In this document: one piece after another, positions 51,678 to 60,486 of the stretch
How positions within the stretch are numbered: position 1 is the stretch's first letter
How the letters are laid out: each line of letters starts with the position of its first letter
NCBI GenBank assembly: GCA_963709485.1
Contig: CAVPWE010000007.1
Span: 434,001-498,000, forward strand
Length of the DNA: 64,000 nt
Reading direction: 5' to 3'
From: JAXDBM01 sp963709485
GTDB taxonomy: Bacteria; Desulfobacterota; Syntrophia; Syntrophales; Fen-1087
The notes under the pieces: model-generated
What the model was told of the DNA's origin: nothing
The model's database searches: none
What the model saw: the letters and a program-made list of their open reading frames with translations, nothing else
Made by a program: the position numbers and the translations under genes

Positions 51678-52787
51678 TTATTTGAACTTTTGTTGTTGAA
51701 TCTCGACAGGCAAAAGCTGGCCGATGCCCATGACGATGATCCGGGCCGGATCGGTGTTGGTGGATTGCGCGGCCCTGGACAACGCTGAAGGAGCCTGCCC
51801 GATTGGTTCGTCTCCCAGCCGGAAGGTTCCCCATTGGGTCGGGATAAAGTACCGGGCTCCCAGGTCACGGAAGGCGTCGAGGGCCTCCCGGGCATCCATA
51901 TGGGCATAATGCATGAACCAGCGCGGGTCATAGGCGGTGACGGGCAACAGGGCGTAATCAATTCCGGGATAGCGGCGTCCGATCTCCCGGTAGCCGATAA
52001 AGTAGCCGCTGTCTCCACCATAATAGATTTTCCGGTCAGAGGTTACGAGCAGAAAACTCGCCCACAGGGTAGTATCCGTGTTCTGCGTGATCCTTCTCGA
52101 CCAGTGCTGGGCGGGAAGACAGACCACCTGGCAGCGGTCTCCGCAGGAAACCGATTGCCACCAGTCCATTTCCACCACGTCCTGCTTTCCAAAATCATTC
52201 ATCAGGGCCTTGAGTCCCAGGGGGACATAGACCCGCGTTTCAGGGGGGAGGCGCCGGATGCTTTCGGAATCCAGATGATCGTAATGGTTGTGGGAAATCA
52301 TCACGTTTTTCTTGCCGGGCAGGGCCGCAAACTCATCGAGGGAGAGGCCTGGCGGGGTTTTCCGCTTCGGCAGGAGCGCCCGCTCCGAAAAGATCGGATC
52401 GGTGATCCAGTATTCTCCGTTGATTCTGATCAGGAATGAGGCATGGCCGATCCAGGCGATAAAATCGCCCGGTGTTGACCGGATCCGATCAGAGAGGTCC
52501 GATGCGACCGGGGGAGCGTTCTTTTCCTCCTCTGGAGCATAGGGAGTCTTTTCAGAAAGCTGCCAGCGCAGAAAATCACTGAAGCCCTTCTTCATGGGCA
52601 TCCAGGGATTGAAGTAGCGGCCCTCTGCCAGATGCGGGGCATAGAGAAGCGCCGGGTCTGCAGACTCCACTTGCGCCCGCCACTTCTGTTCATCGAAGGT
52701 CCTGATGGGCAAGAAGCAGGAAGTCAGCAGCAGGACCAGCAAAAGGATCACGGCCGCAGGTTTCGCTTTTCGATCAGAAACGTTCAT
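51678..52787 (-). CDS. Lipoprotein metallo-beta-lactamase-fold hydrolase (NAPE-PLD-like)
   Basis: 369-residue exported lipoprotein. The signal peptide ends at LLLVLLLTSC, a good lipobox. The metallo-beta-lactamase motif is SHNHYDHLD (HxHxDH), with further ligands in PAQHWS, GGDSGYF and the late HYAHMDAREAL region. WIGHASFLIRINGEYWITDPIF is typical of the NAPE-PLD/UlaG-like group, which cleaves phospholipid-type esters. ATG at 52787 is chosen because it gives a lipoprotein signal. Substrate not known. Confidence 0.92.
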   Translation of the reverse strand: MNVSDRKAKPAAVILLLVLLLTSCFLPIRTFDEQKWRAQVESADPALLYAPHLAEGRYFNPWMPMKKGFSDFLRWQLSEKTPYAPEEEKNAPPVASDLSDRIRSTPGDFIAWIGHASFLIRINGEYWITDPIFSERALLPKRKTPPGLSLDEFAALPGKKNVMISHNHYDHLDSESIRRLPPETRVYVPLGLKALMNDFGKQDVVEMDWWQSVSCGDRCQVVCLPAQHWSRRITQNTDTTLWASFLLVTSDRKIYYGGDSGYFIGYREIGRRYPGIDYALLPVTAYDPRWFMHYAHMDAREALDAFRDLGARYFIPTQWGTFRLGDEPIGQAPSALSRAAQSTNTDPARIIVMGIGQLLPVEIQQQKFK

Positions 52788-52889
52788 GCTTTCAGACGGG
52801 ATGATTCGACACGGCTTCACTGCCCCATATTTTTCTGTGCCTCCTTTTTACGATCCCTGCGCGGGTTGCTCCGTCTTGATTCCCGCTGA

Positions 52890-53144
52890 TCAGCGGACTT
52901 CCTGGCTTCCGATCAGCGGCAAGACGTTCTCAACGCTGAAATACACGATAAACCGATTCTTGACTTCATAACGTGAATAATCACAGCTCCGGCAAATCTC
53001 CTGAATGAGCTCCTCGTTCTGCTCTTCCTTCAGTTTTTTCAGATAAACCGAATGTTTAAGATCCGCATCTTCGGAATCTCTGCCATATTTTGTTTGATCA
53101 GTGACAAGCAGAATATAGGAACGACATCCTCGGTTGTCAATCAA
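52890..53144 (-). CDS. Hypothetical 84-residue protein
   Basis: Frame from a TTG at 53144 reading MIDNRGCRSYILLVTD, then a basic helical middle (YLKKLKEEQNEELIQEICRSCDYS) and ending LPLIGSQEVR. A frame further upstream has no family similarity and is probably a shadow of the SOUL remnant. No ribosome site is clear. I do not recognise it; it may be a decayed gene. Confidence 0.35.
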   Translation of the reverse strand: MIDNRGCRSYILLVTDQTKYGRDSEDADLKHSVYLKKLKEEQNEELIQEICRSCDYSRYEVKNRFIVYFSVENVLPLIGSQEVR

Positions 53145-53174
53145 TCCCGGGACATGAAATACAAACGATAAAAT

Positions 53175-53446
53175 ATGGGACGCGCGCGGCCTTCGTACAC
53201 CCTGAAAACCCTTCCAGAACCTGAATATCCTGAGGTCACGCTGCGCCAGGTTCCCGCCCGCCGGATGGCCGCAGTACGCTACTCCGGTTTCTGGAGTGAG
53301 AGGAACTACCTTCAATACAAGCTGGAACCGGAGTCGTGGATTCACGAACAGGGCCTTAGCATTGCCGGCGATCCCCTATGGGCCCGGTAACCCCCCCTTT
53401 ATCCCTTGGTTCCTGCGGCGGAACGAGATTCTGATTCCGATAGAAG
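53175..53446 (+). pseudogene. Remnant of a SOUL heme-binding protein
   Basis: A short frame reads SYTLKTLPEPEYPEVTLRQ, VPARRMAAVRYSGFWSERNY, then WIHEQGLSIAGDPLWAR and meets a stop; in the next frame NPPFIPWFLRRNEILIPI continues the SOUL C-terminus. The N-terminal half of the family (about 100 residues) is missing, and a one-base shift lies at 53385-53397. Not functional. Confidence 0.72.
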
Positions 53447-53546
53447 CACGCACTGACCCGGAATTTGTGACCAGCTTTCTGTTGACACTCAATAATGGCA
53501 TATTTTATACTTCTTCGTCAAAGAAGCAATACATCGTCATCATCGA

Positions 53547-54374
53547 ATGACATTCCTTGAAATGAACCTGCTGATCACCGATCACTCTCTCCTTATTCGG
53601 CTCGCAGCCTTCTTCACCATTTTCCTTGCGATGACGGTCTGGGAGACGCTTGCCCCGCGCCGCACCCCGCGCATGTCGAAGCCCCGCCGCTGGCTGACCA
53701 ACCTCTCCCTCACCGCAATTGATTCCCTGATCGCCCGGATCCTGCTTCTGATTCCGGGCCTCGGACTGGCCCTGACCGCCCAATCCCAAGGCTGGGGACT
53801 CCTGAACCGCCTCGATCTCCCACCATTCGCCGCGGGGGTGTTTTCCATCTTGATCCTCGATTTGACGATCTACCTCCAGCATTTCCTCTTCCACAAAGTT
53901 CCTCTTTTCTGGTTGCTCCATGGTCTCCACCACACCGACCTGGACATCGACGTCACCACAGGCACCCGCTTCCACCCCCTGGAGATTGCCATGTCACTGC
54001 TGATCAAGGCGGGGACCATCATCCTGATGGGGATACCGGGTTGGGCCTTCCTGCTATTCGAGATTCTCCTTAATGGGACATCCCTCTTCAACCACGGCAA
54101 CGTGCGCATCTCCCACGGTGTGGACAGGGTGCTGCGCCTTTTCCTGGTAACGCCGGACATGCACCGGGTCCACCACTCGGTCATCATCCGTGAGCGGGAC
54201 AGCAATTTCGGCTTCAACCTCCCCTGGTGGGATCGCCTCTTCGGCACCTACCGGGACCAACCCGAGAAAGGGCACACGGATATGATCATCGGTCTTGCCA
54301 ATTTCCGAAACCCTCGAGATATCACTTTGCCGAAGCTCCTGCTGCTTCCGTTTACTGCGGGGAGAAAGCTGTGA
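53547..54374 (+). CDS. Sterol desaturase/fatty acid hydroxylase-family protein
   Basis: 275-residue di-iron membrane protein. Four or five helices and the histidine clusters HFLFH (HX3H), HGLHH (HX2HH), then HPLEI, FNHGN and HRVHH (HX2HH). Members hydroxylate or desaturate lipids and need O2. The stop codon TGA overlaps the ATG of the next gene by one base, so it belongs to the downstream rSAM/selenodomain operon, an association seen in other genomes. Substrate unknown; possibly a lipid. Confidence 0.92.
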   Translation: MTFLEMNLLITDHSLLIRLAAFFTIFLAMTVWETLAPRRTPRMSKPRRWLTNLSLTAIDSLIARILLLIPGLGLALTAQSQGWGLLNRLDLPPFAAGVFSILILDLTIYLQHFLFHKVPLFWLLHGLHHTDLDIDVTTGTRFHPLEIAMSLLIKAGTIILMGIPGWAFLLFEILLNGTSLFNHGNVRISHGVDRVLRLFLVTPDMHRVHHSVIIRERDSNFGFNLPWWDRLFGTYRDQPEKGHTDMIIGLANFRNPRDITLPKLLLLPFTAGRKL

Positions 54375-55864
54375 TGCTCCCGGGGCCCCGCTATTCGATC
54401 ATTATCCCCGTCCTGAACGAGACCGCTGCCATCAACGAACTCCTCGCACAACTCCGGAGCCTCGATCGGCAGGAGGAGGCGGAGATTCTTGTCATCGACG
54501 GCGATCCGGAGGGAAAGACCTTGAGGGCGATTGCCCGGGAGGATGTTCATAAAATCCTCTCACCCCGCGGCCGGGGAAGGCAGATGAATGAGGGGGCTAA
54601 AATAGCCCGGGGAGAGATCCTCCTCTTTCTCCATGCCGATACGGTTCTGCCCCAGGGTGCTCTGGGAATGATCGACGAAACCATGAGGAACCGGCGGGTG
54701 GTGGTGGGCGCTTTCGACCTGGGGTTCCGGTCCTCCCGGTTTGCTTTCAAGATCATTGCAACGGTGGCCTCCCTCCGTTCGCGTTTAACCCGCGTCCCCT
54801 TCGGCGATCAGGCATTGTTCCTACGCAGGGACTACTTCGAACGGATCGGCGGCTACAGAGAAATCCCTCTCATGGAGGATGTGGAGCTCATGGATCGGAT
54901 CAGGCGGCTTGGAGACCCTATCGCATTCATAAGCAAGCCCGTTCTCACCTCCACCCGGCGATGGGAAAAGGACGGGATCCTGCGATGCACCCTCCGTAAC
55001 TGGTTCCTTCAATTGCGCTACCTTTTCGGCGTGCCTCCGGAGCGGCTGGCCAGGCGCTATCCGGCGGATCATGCTCTCCTCTCGGATTCCCCGGAAACAC
55101 CCGTAGAGAGCCGCCCGGGCCGAAAATCCCGGCGCAGGCCATTCCCTCTCCTGGCCCCCCTTCTTCTCCTTGCGATGGCCTTGCTTCCGATGCAGAGCAT
55201 TGGCCAGGGCGGGAACCGAATCCTCTTCCGTGAGGATTTTAATAACCTGGACCGCTGGCGGCCGCTCCATTTCCCCAAGATCGCCGCCCACACCCTTTAC
55301 ACCGTCGAAAGGAAGGACGGCGAAAGCGTCCTCAAGGCGGCCAGCCGAGCCTCCGCATCGGCCCTGGTTTACAGGGAAACCTTCAGCGTCTATGAGTACT
55401 CCCGTGCCAGGTGGCGGTGGCGGGTCGATAACGTCTACGGAAACGTCTCGCCGGAAGAGAAATCGGGAGATGATTATCCTCTTCGGGTATACGTTACCTT
55501 CCTCTACGATCCTGTTAAGGCATCCCCTCTGGAAAGACTCCGGTACGGCCTTGCCAAGGAATTGTATGGCGAATATCCGCCCCACAGCACACTGATCTAC
55601 GTCTGGGCCAGCCACGAAAGACAGGCAGGGATCATGGCCAGCCCTTACACGGAGAAGGCCAAAATGATCGCCCTGCAAAGAGGGAAAGGAAAGGTTGCAA
55701 CCTGGCAGACCGAAGAGGTCTACATGCTCGAGGACTACCGGCGGGTCTTCGGCGCGGAACCGCCGATGGCGGCAATCCTCGCCGTGATGAACGACTCGGA
55801 TAACACCGGACAGGGTGCTGTTTCCTATCTGGACTTCATCGAGGTTTTTCGCGATGGATCGTAA
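54374..55864 (+). CDS. Fusion: rSAM/selenodomain-associated transferase 2 plus DUF3047
   Basis: 496-residue fusion. Residues 1-235 are a GT2-type glycosyltransferase (TIGR04283, transferase 2): YSIIIPVLNETAAINELLA, EILVIDGDPEG, GEILLFLHADTVLP (DxD-like) and VPFGDQALFLRRDYFERIGG. About residues 245-268 form a membrane helix (FPLLAPLLLLAMALLPM). Residues 270-496 match DUF3047: FREDFNNLDRWRPLHFPKI, RWRWRVDNVYGNV and the C-terminal DYRRVFG. Topology would place the second part outside. In most genomes these are separate genes. The start overlaps the desaturase stop (TGATG). Confidence 0.82.
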   Translation: MLPGPRYSIIIPVLNETAAINELLAQLRSLDRQEEAEILVIDGDPEGKTLRAIAREDVHKILSPRGRGRQMNEGAKIARGEILLFLHADTVLPQGALGMIDETMRNRRVVVGAFDLGFRSSRFAFKIIATVASLRSRLTRVPFGDQALFLRRDYFERIGGYREIPLMEDVELMDRIRRLGDPIAFISKPVLTSTRRWEKDGILRCTLRNWFLQLRYLFGVPPERLARRYPADHALLSDSPETPVESRPGRKSRRRPFPLLAPLLLLAMALLPMQSIGQGGNRILFREDFNNLDRWRPLHFPKIAAHTLYTVERKDGESVLKAASRASASALVYRETFSVYEYSRARWRWRVDNVYGNVSPEEKSGDDYPLRVYVTFLYDPVKASPLERLRYGLAKELYGEYPPHSTLIYVWASHERQAGIMASPYTEKAKMIALQRGKGKVATWQTEEVYMLEDYRRVFGAEPPMAAILAVMNDSDNTGQGAVSYLDFIEVFRDGS

Positions 55865-56612
55865 CCCATGCGTGATCCTCTTCCTGAAGGCACCGGAAAA
55901 GGGGCGTGTCAAAACCCGTCTGGCCGCTTCCCTGGGTGAGGAGATGGTCGTTGACCTTTACCGCTGTTTCGTCGAAGATTCCATTCAGACGATTATCCGC
56001 GGAGGATACGAAATGCTGATCTTCTACGACCCGCCGTCGGCACATCCTTGGATCAGCCAGTGGCTGGGGGAACGGCACCCCCTTCTTCCCCAGAACGGGG
56101 TCGATCTCGGAGAGAGGATGCAAAACGCTTTCCGGATGGTCTTCAGCAGGGGCTGTTGCGCTGCCCTGATCGTCGGAAGCGACACCCCGGATCTTCCGGG
56201 TCGGTTTTACGGCGAAGCGCTCGCCGCCCTGAGAGATCACGACGTGGTAGTAGGACCGGCCCACGACGGCGGCTACTATCTGATCGGGTTCAGGAGAGAA
56301 ACGTTCCTGCCCGATGCCTTCGTCGGAATCGCCTGGAGCGCACCGGAGGTTTTCACCCGAACCCTCGTGATTCTGAGGAATTCCGGCCGCCGCGTCCATC
56401 TCCTGCCTCCCTGGTGGGATGTGGACACGATCGAGGATTTACGGGCGTTTGCATCAAGGAATGGCGACACCTCCTTCTCCGGGTCGGCGACCATGACCCG
56501 CCTTGGAGAGGCTTACGGACCTGCAGGAATTCCGGAGCAGTCCTCAGGGCAAACGATGCGAAAGGATCGTTCCAACGGAAGCAAGAAGGAAAAGGCCATT
56601 GAACCATTTTGA
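55854..56612 (+). CDS. rSAM/selenodomain-associated transferase 1 (TIGR04282)
   Basis: 252-residue CofC-like nucleotidyl/glycosyl transferase. Features: VILFLKAPEKGRVKTRLAASLGEE near the start, IVGSDTPDLPGRFYGEAL (the SDxP motif) and VVVGPAHDGGYYLIGF, then WWDVDTIEDL. This subgroup is named for its link to radical SAM/selenodomain genes, and here the radical SAM gene follows directly. The ATG at 55854 overlaps the previous gene by 11 bases. Its substrate is unknown; a role in arsenosugar-type chemistry is inferred. Confidence 0.9.
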   Translation: MDRNPCVILFLKAPEKGRVKTRLAASLGEEMVVDLYRCFVEDSIQTIIRGGYEMLIFYDPPSAHPWISQWLGERHPLLPQNGVDLGERMQNAFRMVFSRGCCAALIVGSDTPDLPGRFYGEALAALRDHDVVVGPAHDGGYYLIGFRRETFLPDAFVGIAWSAPEVFTRTLVILRNSGRRVHLLPPWWDVDTIEDLRAFASRNGDTSFSGSATMTRLGEAYGPAGIPEQSSGQTMRKDRSNGSKKEKAIEPF

Positions 56613-57582
56613 AAGAAAACTCGCCGAAGTATCCGGCCGGGAGGGGCTCTACGGTGAAACCCTCGACACGCTTCAGGTAAATCTGGGGTTCAAGTGCAAT
56701 CTCCGGTGTCGCCACTGCCATCTGGAGGCATCGCCGGAAAGGGAAGAGGCAATGGATTGGCCTGTGATGGAGCAGATCCTCTCGGCCCTGGAGCATTCGC
56801 GTTGCCGGCTCGTGGACCTGACCGGAGGCTCCCCGGAGCTGAATGCCTCCTTCTGCCGCTTCGTAACCGCCATCCGGGAAAGAGGCTGCCCCGTCCAGGT
56901 GCGAACAAACCTGACGCTCCTGGTTGAACCGGGGATGGAGAATCTGCCGGAATTCTTCAAGGAGAGGCAGGTCCGTCTCGTGGCCTCACTCCCCTGCTAC
57001 ACCGCGGAAAATGTTTGCCTCCAGCGGGGGGAGGGGGTCTTCGAACGCAGCATCGAGGGGATCCGGCGGCTCAACGCCTTCGGCTACGGCTACGAGGCGG
57101 CCCTGCCCCTGAACCTCCTCTACAACCCCGGCGGTCCTTTCCTGCCCCCACTCCAGACGGACCTGGAGGCAGATTACCGGCGGGAACTGGCCGACGGATT
57201 CGGCATCTCATTCACCCGGCTGCTCACCCTCACCAACATGCCCCTGGGCCGTTTTCAGGAGGCGCTCCGCAGTCAAGGCGAGCTGGAATCGTATCGGCGG
57301 CTTCTCCGGGAATCCTTCAATCCCGGCACGATACCGGGATTGATGTGCCGGCACCAGATCAGCGTCGGCTGGAACGGGACCCTTTACGATTGCGACTTCA
57401 ACCTCGCTCTCGGCCTGACCTTGGACCACGGAGCGCCGGATCATATTCGGTATTTTAACTCCGCGGCTTTGAAGAATAGACGAATCGTGACGGGGAATCA
57501 CTGTTTCGGCTGCACAGCCGGAGCAGGCTCCTCCTGAGGAGGCTCGCTCCTCCCCGGTGGGGAGAAAGAGGTCGCCGCCTAA
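56599..57582 (+). CDS. arsS: Arsenosugar-type radical SAM protein ArsS, selenoprotein (TGA = Sec)
   Basis: Radical SAM protein with a C-terminal selenodomain (TIGR04167). CNLRCRHC (C33, C37, C40) binds the 4Fe-4S-SAM centre. The start TTG at 56599 (MNHFERKLAEV) fits the family and has AAGGA upstream. The C-terminus reads HCFGCTAGAGSS, then TGA (57535-57537), then GGSLLPGGEKEVAA and a TAA. The family's last motif is GCTAGAGSSC/U-GG, so the TGA is at the position where other members have Cys or Sec (residue 313). A SECIS-like hairpin lies directly after. Normal annotation would lose the last 14 residues. ArsS members attach a deoxyadenosyl group to arsenolipid precursors; ArsM is not in the window. 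Confidence 0.88.
57550..57564 (+). promoter_or_regulatory. SECIS element of arsS
   Basis: CTCCCC (57550-57555) pairs with GGGGAG (57559-57564) around a GGT loop, 19-21 bases after the TGA. Six G/C-rich pairs, loop beginning GG and this distance match known bacterial SECIS elements. A second, exclusive pairing (57536-57552) includes part of the TGA region. Confidence 0.72.
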
Positions 57583-57717
57583 CTTACCGCCAGGCCACCC
57601 GGCGGGCGGGGCAGGCAAAATCGGCGGACTGCCGGGAACGGTTTCTCTCAGCATGATCAAGACGTGTCGGGCTTACCGCCAGCCACAGGCACGAGAAGGC
57701 CGAATCCTCGAACGAAG

Positions 57718-58428
57718 ATGAAAAAGAACCTTCTCAGACGCTTGATTCTCATCGTTATCATGGTCCTGGCGGCCGCCATGTTCTGGCTCTTCGGCCTGGA
57801 CCGTTACCTGACCCTCTCCTTCCTCAAGGGCGCTCTGGAGGATTTCCGGGCCATGCAGCACGCCCACCCCCTTCCGGTCCTCTTTGCCTATTTTAGCCTT
57901 TATGTGGCCGTCACCGCGCTTTCCCTTCCCGGCGCCGCGGTCCTCACCCTCGCCGGGGGGGCTCTCTTCGGCTTTCTGACGGGGACCCTGATCGTGTCTT
58001 TCGCCAGCACGATCGGTGCGACCCTGGCCTGCCTCGCCGCCCGCTTTTTGCTGCGCGAATGGATCCAGACGAAGTTCGGCGCTGCCTTGGCAAAGGTCAA
58101 TGAGGGAATCGATCGCGAAGGCGCTTTCTATCTCTTCACACTGCGGCTGATCCCCCTGTTTCCCTTCTGGATGATCAATCTGGTCATGGGGTTGACGAAA
58201 ATGCCTCTCTGGCGGTTCATCTGGGTGTCTCAACTGGGCATGCTCGCCGGCACGATGGTCTACATCAACGCCGGCAAGGAACTGGCGAAGATCGAGTCTT
58301 ATCAGGGAATCCTCTCGCCCGGTCTGGTTGCCTCCTTTGCCTTGCTGGGGATCTTTCCCCTTGCGGTGAAGCGGATCCTGGACCTCTATCGGCAAAGGAG
58401 AAGGCCAACGACAACAACCCCTTCTTGA
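57718..58428 (+). CDS. TVP38/TMEM64-family membrane protein
   Basis: 236-residue membrane protein of the DedA/TVP38 superfamily. The core signature is LPGAAVLTLAGGALFGFLTGTLIVSFASTIGATLACLAARFLLREW in parts, then FRxP-like LFTLRLIPLFPFWMINLVMGL and a late membrane segment. Relatives may be lipid scramblases. The start ATG at 57718 has a weak site; GTG at 57664 is an alternative. It follows arsS, and members of this family are frequent next to mercuric-reductase-like genes, as here. Confidence 0.9.
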   Translation: MKKNLLRRLILIVIMVLAAAMFWLFGLDRYLTLSFLKGALEDFRAMQHAHPLPVLFAYFSLYVAVTALSLPGAAVLTLAGGALFGFLTGTLIVSFASTIGATLACLAARFLLREWIQTKFGAALAKVNEGIDREGAFYLFTLRLIPLFPFWMINLVMGLTKMPLWRFIWVSQLGMLAGTMVYINAGKELAKIESYQGILSPGLVASFALLGIFPLAVKRILDLYRQRRRPTTTTPS

Positions 58429-58440
58429 AAGGAGACCGAC

Positions 58441-59898
58441 ATGGCGACTTACGATTACGACATGGGCATTCTCGGCGGCGGCGCCGCGGGGCTTACCATC
58501 GCTGCGGGCGCCGCCCGGGCGGGGGCGAAAACCCTCCTTGTCGAAAAGGAAGAGAAACTCGGCGGCGACTGCCTCCATTACGGCTGCGTCCCGAGCAAGA
58601 CCCTCATCCGGACTGCCCGGGTCTACCACCATCTGCGGAATGCCGCCCGTTTCGGCCTCCCGGCAATCGTAGCGCCGCGGCCGGACTTCCGGGAGATCGC
58701 GGAGCGGATTCGTGCTGTCATCGGCGAGATTCAAAAACACGATTCTGAAGAGCGGTTCTGCGGCCTGGGCGCAAGGATCCGCTTCGGACAGGCCCGTTTC
58801 GTCGACGAACACACCATCAGCCTCGGCAGTGAGCGACTCTCGGCCAGGTCCTGGACCATCGCTACCGGATCCTCGGCCGCCATCCCGCCTGTCGAAGGGC
58901 TCCGGGAGACCCCTTACCTCACCAACCGGGAGGTCTTCTCCCTGGACAAGCTTCCGGCCTCGCTGGCCATCATCGGCGGCGGCCCCATAGGGATCGAGCT
59001 CGCCCAGGCCTTCACCCGCCTCGGTTCGAAGGTTACGGTGGTGGAGTTCCTTCCCCGAATCCTCAGCGCCGACGATCCGGACATGACCGATACGCTCAGG
59101 GAGGTCCTGGAGGCCGAGGGAGTTACGTTCCACCTCAACTCGGCGGTGCAGGGCGTCCGCAATCTGGGAACGGAGAGAGAGGTCACCTTCAAAACGGGGA
59201 ATGAGATCAAGCGCATACGGGCCGAAGCGCTGCTCGTTGCTGCGGGACGGAAGGTCAACCTGGAGGGCCTCGGCCTGGAGGAGATCGGTGTCGCCTTCGA
59301 CCGCAAAGGGCTGAAGCTCGACGCGCGGCTCAGGACCAATCGGCCCCACATTTACGGGGCCGGAGACGTCACGGGCGTTTATCCCTTTACACACGCCGCA
59401 GGCTATGAAGGGGGCATCGTCCTGAGTAACGCCGTCTTCCGCCTCCCCCGGAAGGTGAACTACACCTTTCTGCCTTGGGTGACCTTTACAGATCCCGAAC
59501 TGGCTTCTATCGGTCTCAATGAGCAGGCAGCCAGGGTTCAGGGAATCGCGTACAGGGTCTGGTCCGAAGCCTTCGCCGACAACGACCGGAGCCTGGCGGA
59601 GGACGAACGGGTCGGCCGTATCAAATTGCTTCTCGATGAAAAGGAGCGTCCCCTGGGAGTCCAGATCCTCGGTCCCCGGGCGGGGGATTTACTGGGCGAA
59701 TGGGTGGCGGCTCTCAACGGCAAGGTTTCCCTCTCCACCCTGGCCGCCGCGGTCCACCCCTATCCAACCCTTGCAGAGATCAGCAAGCGTGTGGCCGGTA
59801 ACGTCTTGGCGGAAAAGATCTTTTCCGAACGGGTCAAAAAGACGCTCCGCTTTTTCTTCAGCCTCAAGGGGCGCGCCTGCCAACCACCCACCCACTAA
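58441..59898 (+). CDS. FAD-dependent pyridine nucleotide-disulfide oxidoreductase (Lpd/MerA-like)
   Basis: 485-residue flavin enzyme. FAD motif GILGGGAAGLTIAAGAARAG, redox disulfide GGDCLHYGCVPSK, NAD motif AIIGGGPIGIELAQAF, second FAD motif IYGAGDVTG, and the C-terminal dimer domain with the base HPYPTLAEIS. The lack of a lipoyl-like context and the TVP38 partner favour a mercuric-reductase-like or thiol-redox role rather than dihydrolipoamide dehydrogenase. GGAG precedes the ATG. Its stop overlaps the stop of the convergent NTF2-like gene. Confidence 0.93.
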   Translation: MATYDYDMGILGGGAAGLTIAAGAARAGAKTLLVEKEEKLGGDCLHYGCVPSKTLIRTARVYHHLRNAARFGLPAIVAPRPDFREIAERIRAVIGEIQKHDSEERFCGLGARIRFGQARFVDEHTISLGSERLSARSWTIATGSSAAIPPVEGLRETPYLTNREVFSLDKLPASLAIIGGGPIGIELAQAFTRLGSKVTVVEFLPRILSADDPDMTDTLREVLEAEGVTFHLNSAVQGVRNLGTEREVTFKTGNEIKRIRAEALLVAAGRKVNLEGLGLEEIGVAFDRKGLKLDARLRTNRPHIYGAGDVTGVYPFTHAAGYEGGIVLSNAVFRLPRKVNYTFLPWVTFTDPELASIGLNEQAARVQGIAYRVWSEAFADNDRSLAEDERVGRIKLLLDEKERPLGVQILGPRAGDLLGEWVAALNGKVSLSTLAAAVHPYPTLAEISKRVAGNVLAEKIFSERVKKTLRFFFSLKGRACQPPTH

Positions 59899-60452
59899 AA
59901 CTTGTTCTTGATCCAGCGGATGACCGCACCCATGACGGGGATTTTCTCATAGACCACTCCCGTGTCCCAGTAATCCTGATGGAAGATCACCTTTCCCCTG
60001 GCGTCATAACGGACGTGGGACATGCCCACCGTCCGGATGGGGTCGTCAGGGCTGCGCTTCATCGTCAGGTGCATGACCCACCGGAAGTAGTAGTTGCCCC
60101 CATGGACGGCCATCTCCTGGATGTCGAACGTGCAGGTCTGGATTCCTTCCACGCTATTGAGGAAATAGGCCTCCATCGCTTCGATCCCCACGACCTCCTT
60201 GAAACCGTCCCGGAAGTAGGCGCCGTCCGTATACAGCCCGCGCAGCCCCTTCCGGATCACCTCCGGGGAAAAGACCCGGTAGAAATCCACGAAGCGCGAA
60301 ATTGCCTCCTTCTCATCCGCAGAGCCGGGCTGAATGCTCCCGGCCTTCGCCGGGTCCGTCTCCGCCAGGGCCTGCTTATATCGAACCATATCGTCGCCCC
60401 TCTGCACCCTGTGGGAACATCCCCACACAATCAGCAGAGCCATACAAATCAA
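59895..60452 (-). CDS. NTF2-like lipoprotein (SnoaL-type)
   Basis: About 185 residues. The N-terminus MALLIVWGC is a lipobox-like end of a short signal; the chosen TTG at 60452 may be too late, since codons upstream (IIIFRRSIPVL) would complete a better signal without a normal start codon. The rest matches SnoaL/NTF2-like folds: FVDFYRVFSPEVIRKGLRGLYTDGAYFRDGFKEVVG, AMEAYFLNSVEGIQ and VIFHQDYWDTG. These proteins accompany amine-oxidase, DUF1365 and cyclopropane synthase genes in many proteobacteria. Role unknown. Confidence 0.85.
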   Translation of the reverse strand: MICMALLIVWGCSHRVQRGDDMVRYKQALAETDPAKAGSIQPGSADEKEAISRFVDFYRVFSPEVIRKGLRGLYTDGAYFRDGFKEVVGIEAMEAYFLNSVEGIQTCTFDIQEMAVHGGNYYFRWVMHLTMKRSPDDPIRTVGMSHVRYDARGKVIFHQDYWDTGVVYEKIPVMGAVIRWIKNKF

Positions 60453-60486
60453 GACCGGGATGCTTCTTCTGAAAATGATAATCTGC

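Noticed and set aside
57536..57552. Hairpin GAGGAG/CTCCTC at the arsS TGA as the SECIS
   Set aside because: It begins within the TGA itself and its loop is too close; the 57550-57564 hairpin fits bacterial distance rules better.
58441..59898. Dihydrolipoamide dehydrogenase as specific name for the disulfide reductase
   Set aside because: No lipoyl-complex genes nearby; the TVP38 neighbour points to the MerA-like subgroup, so a general name is used.
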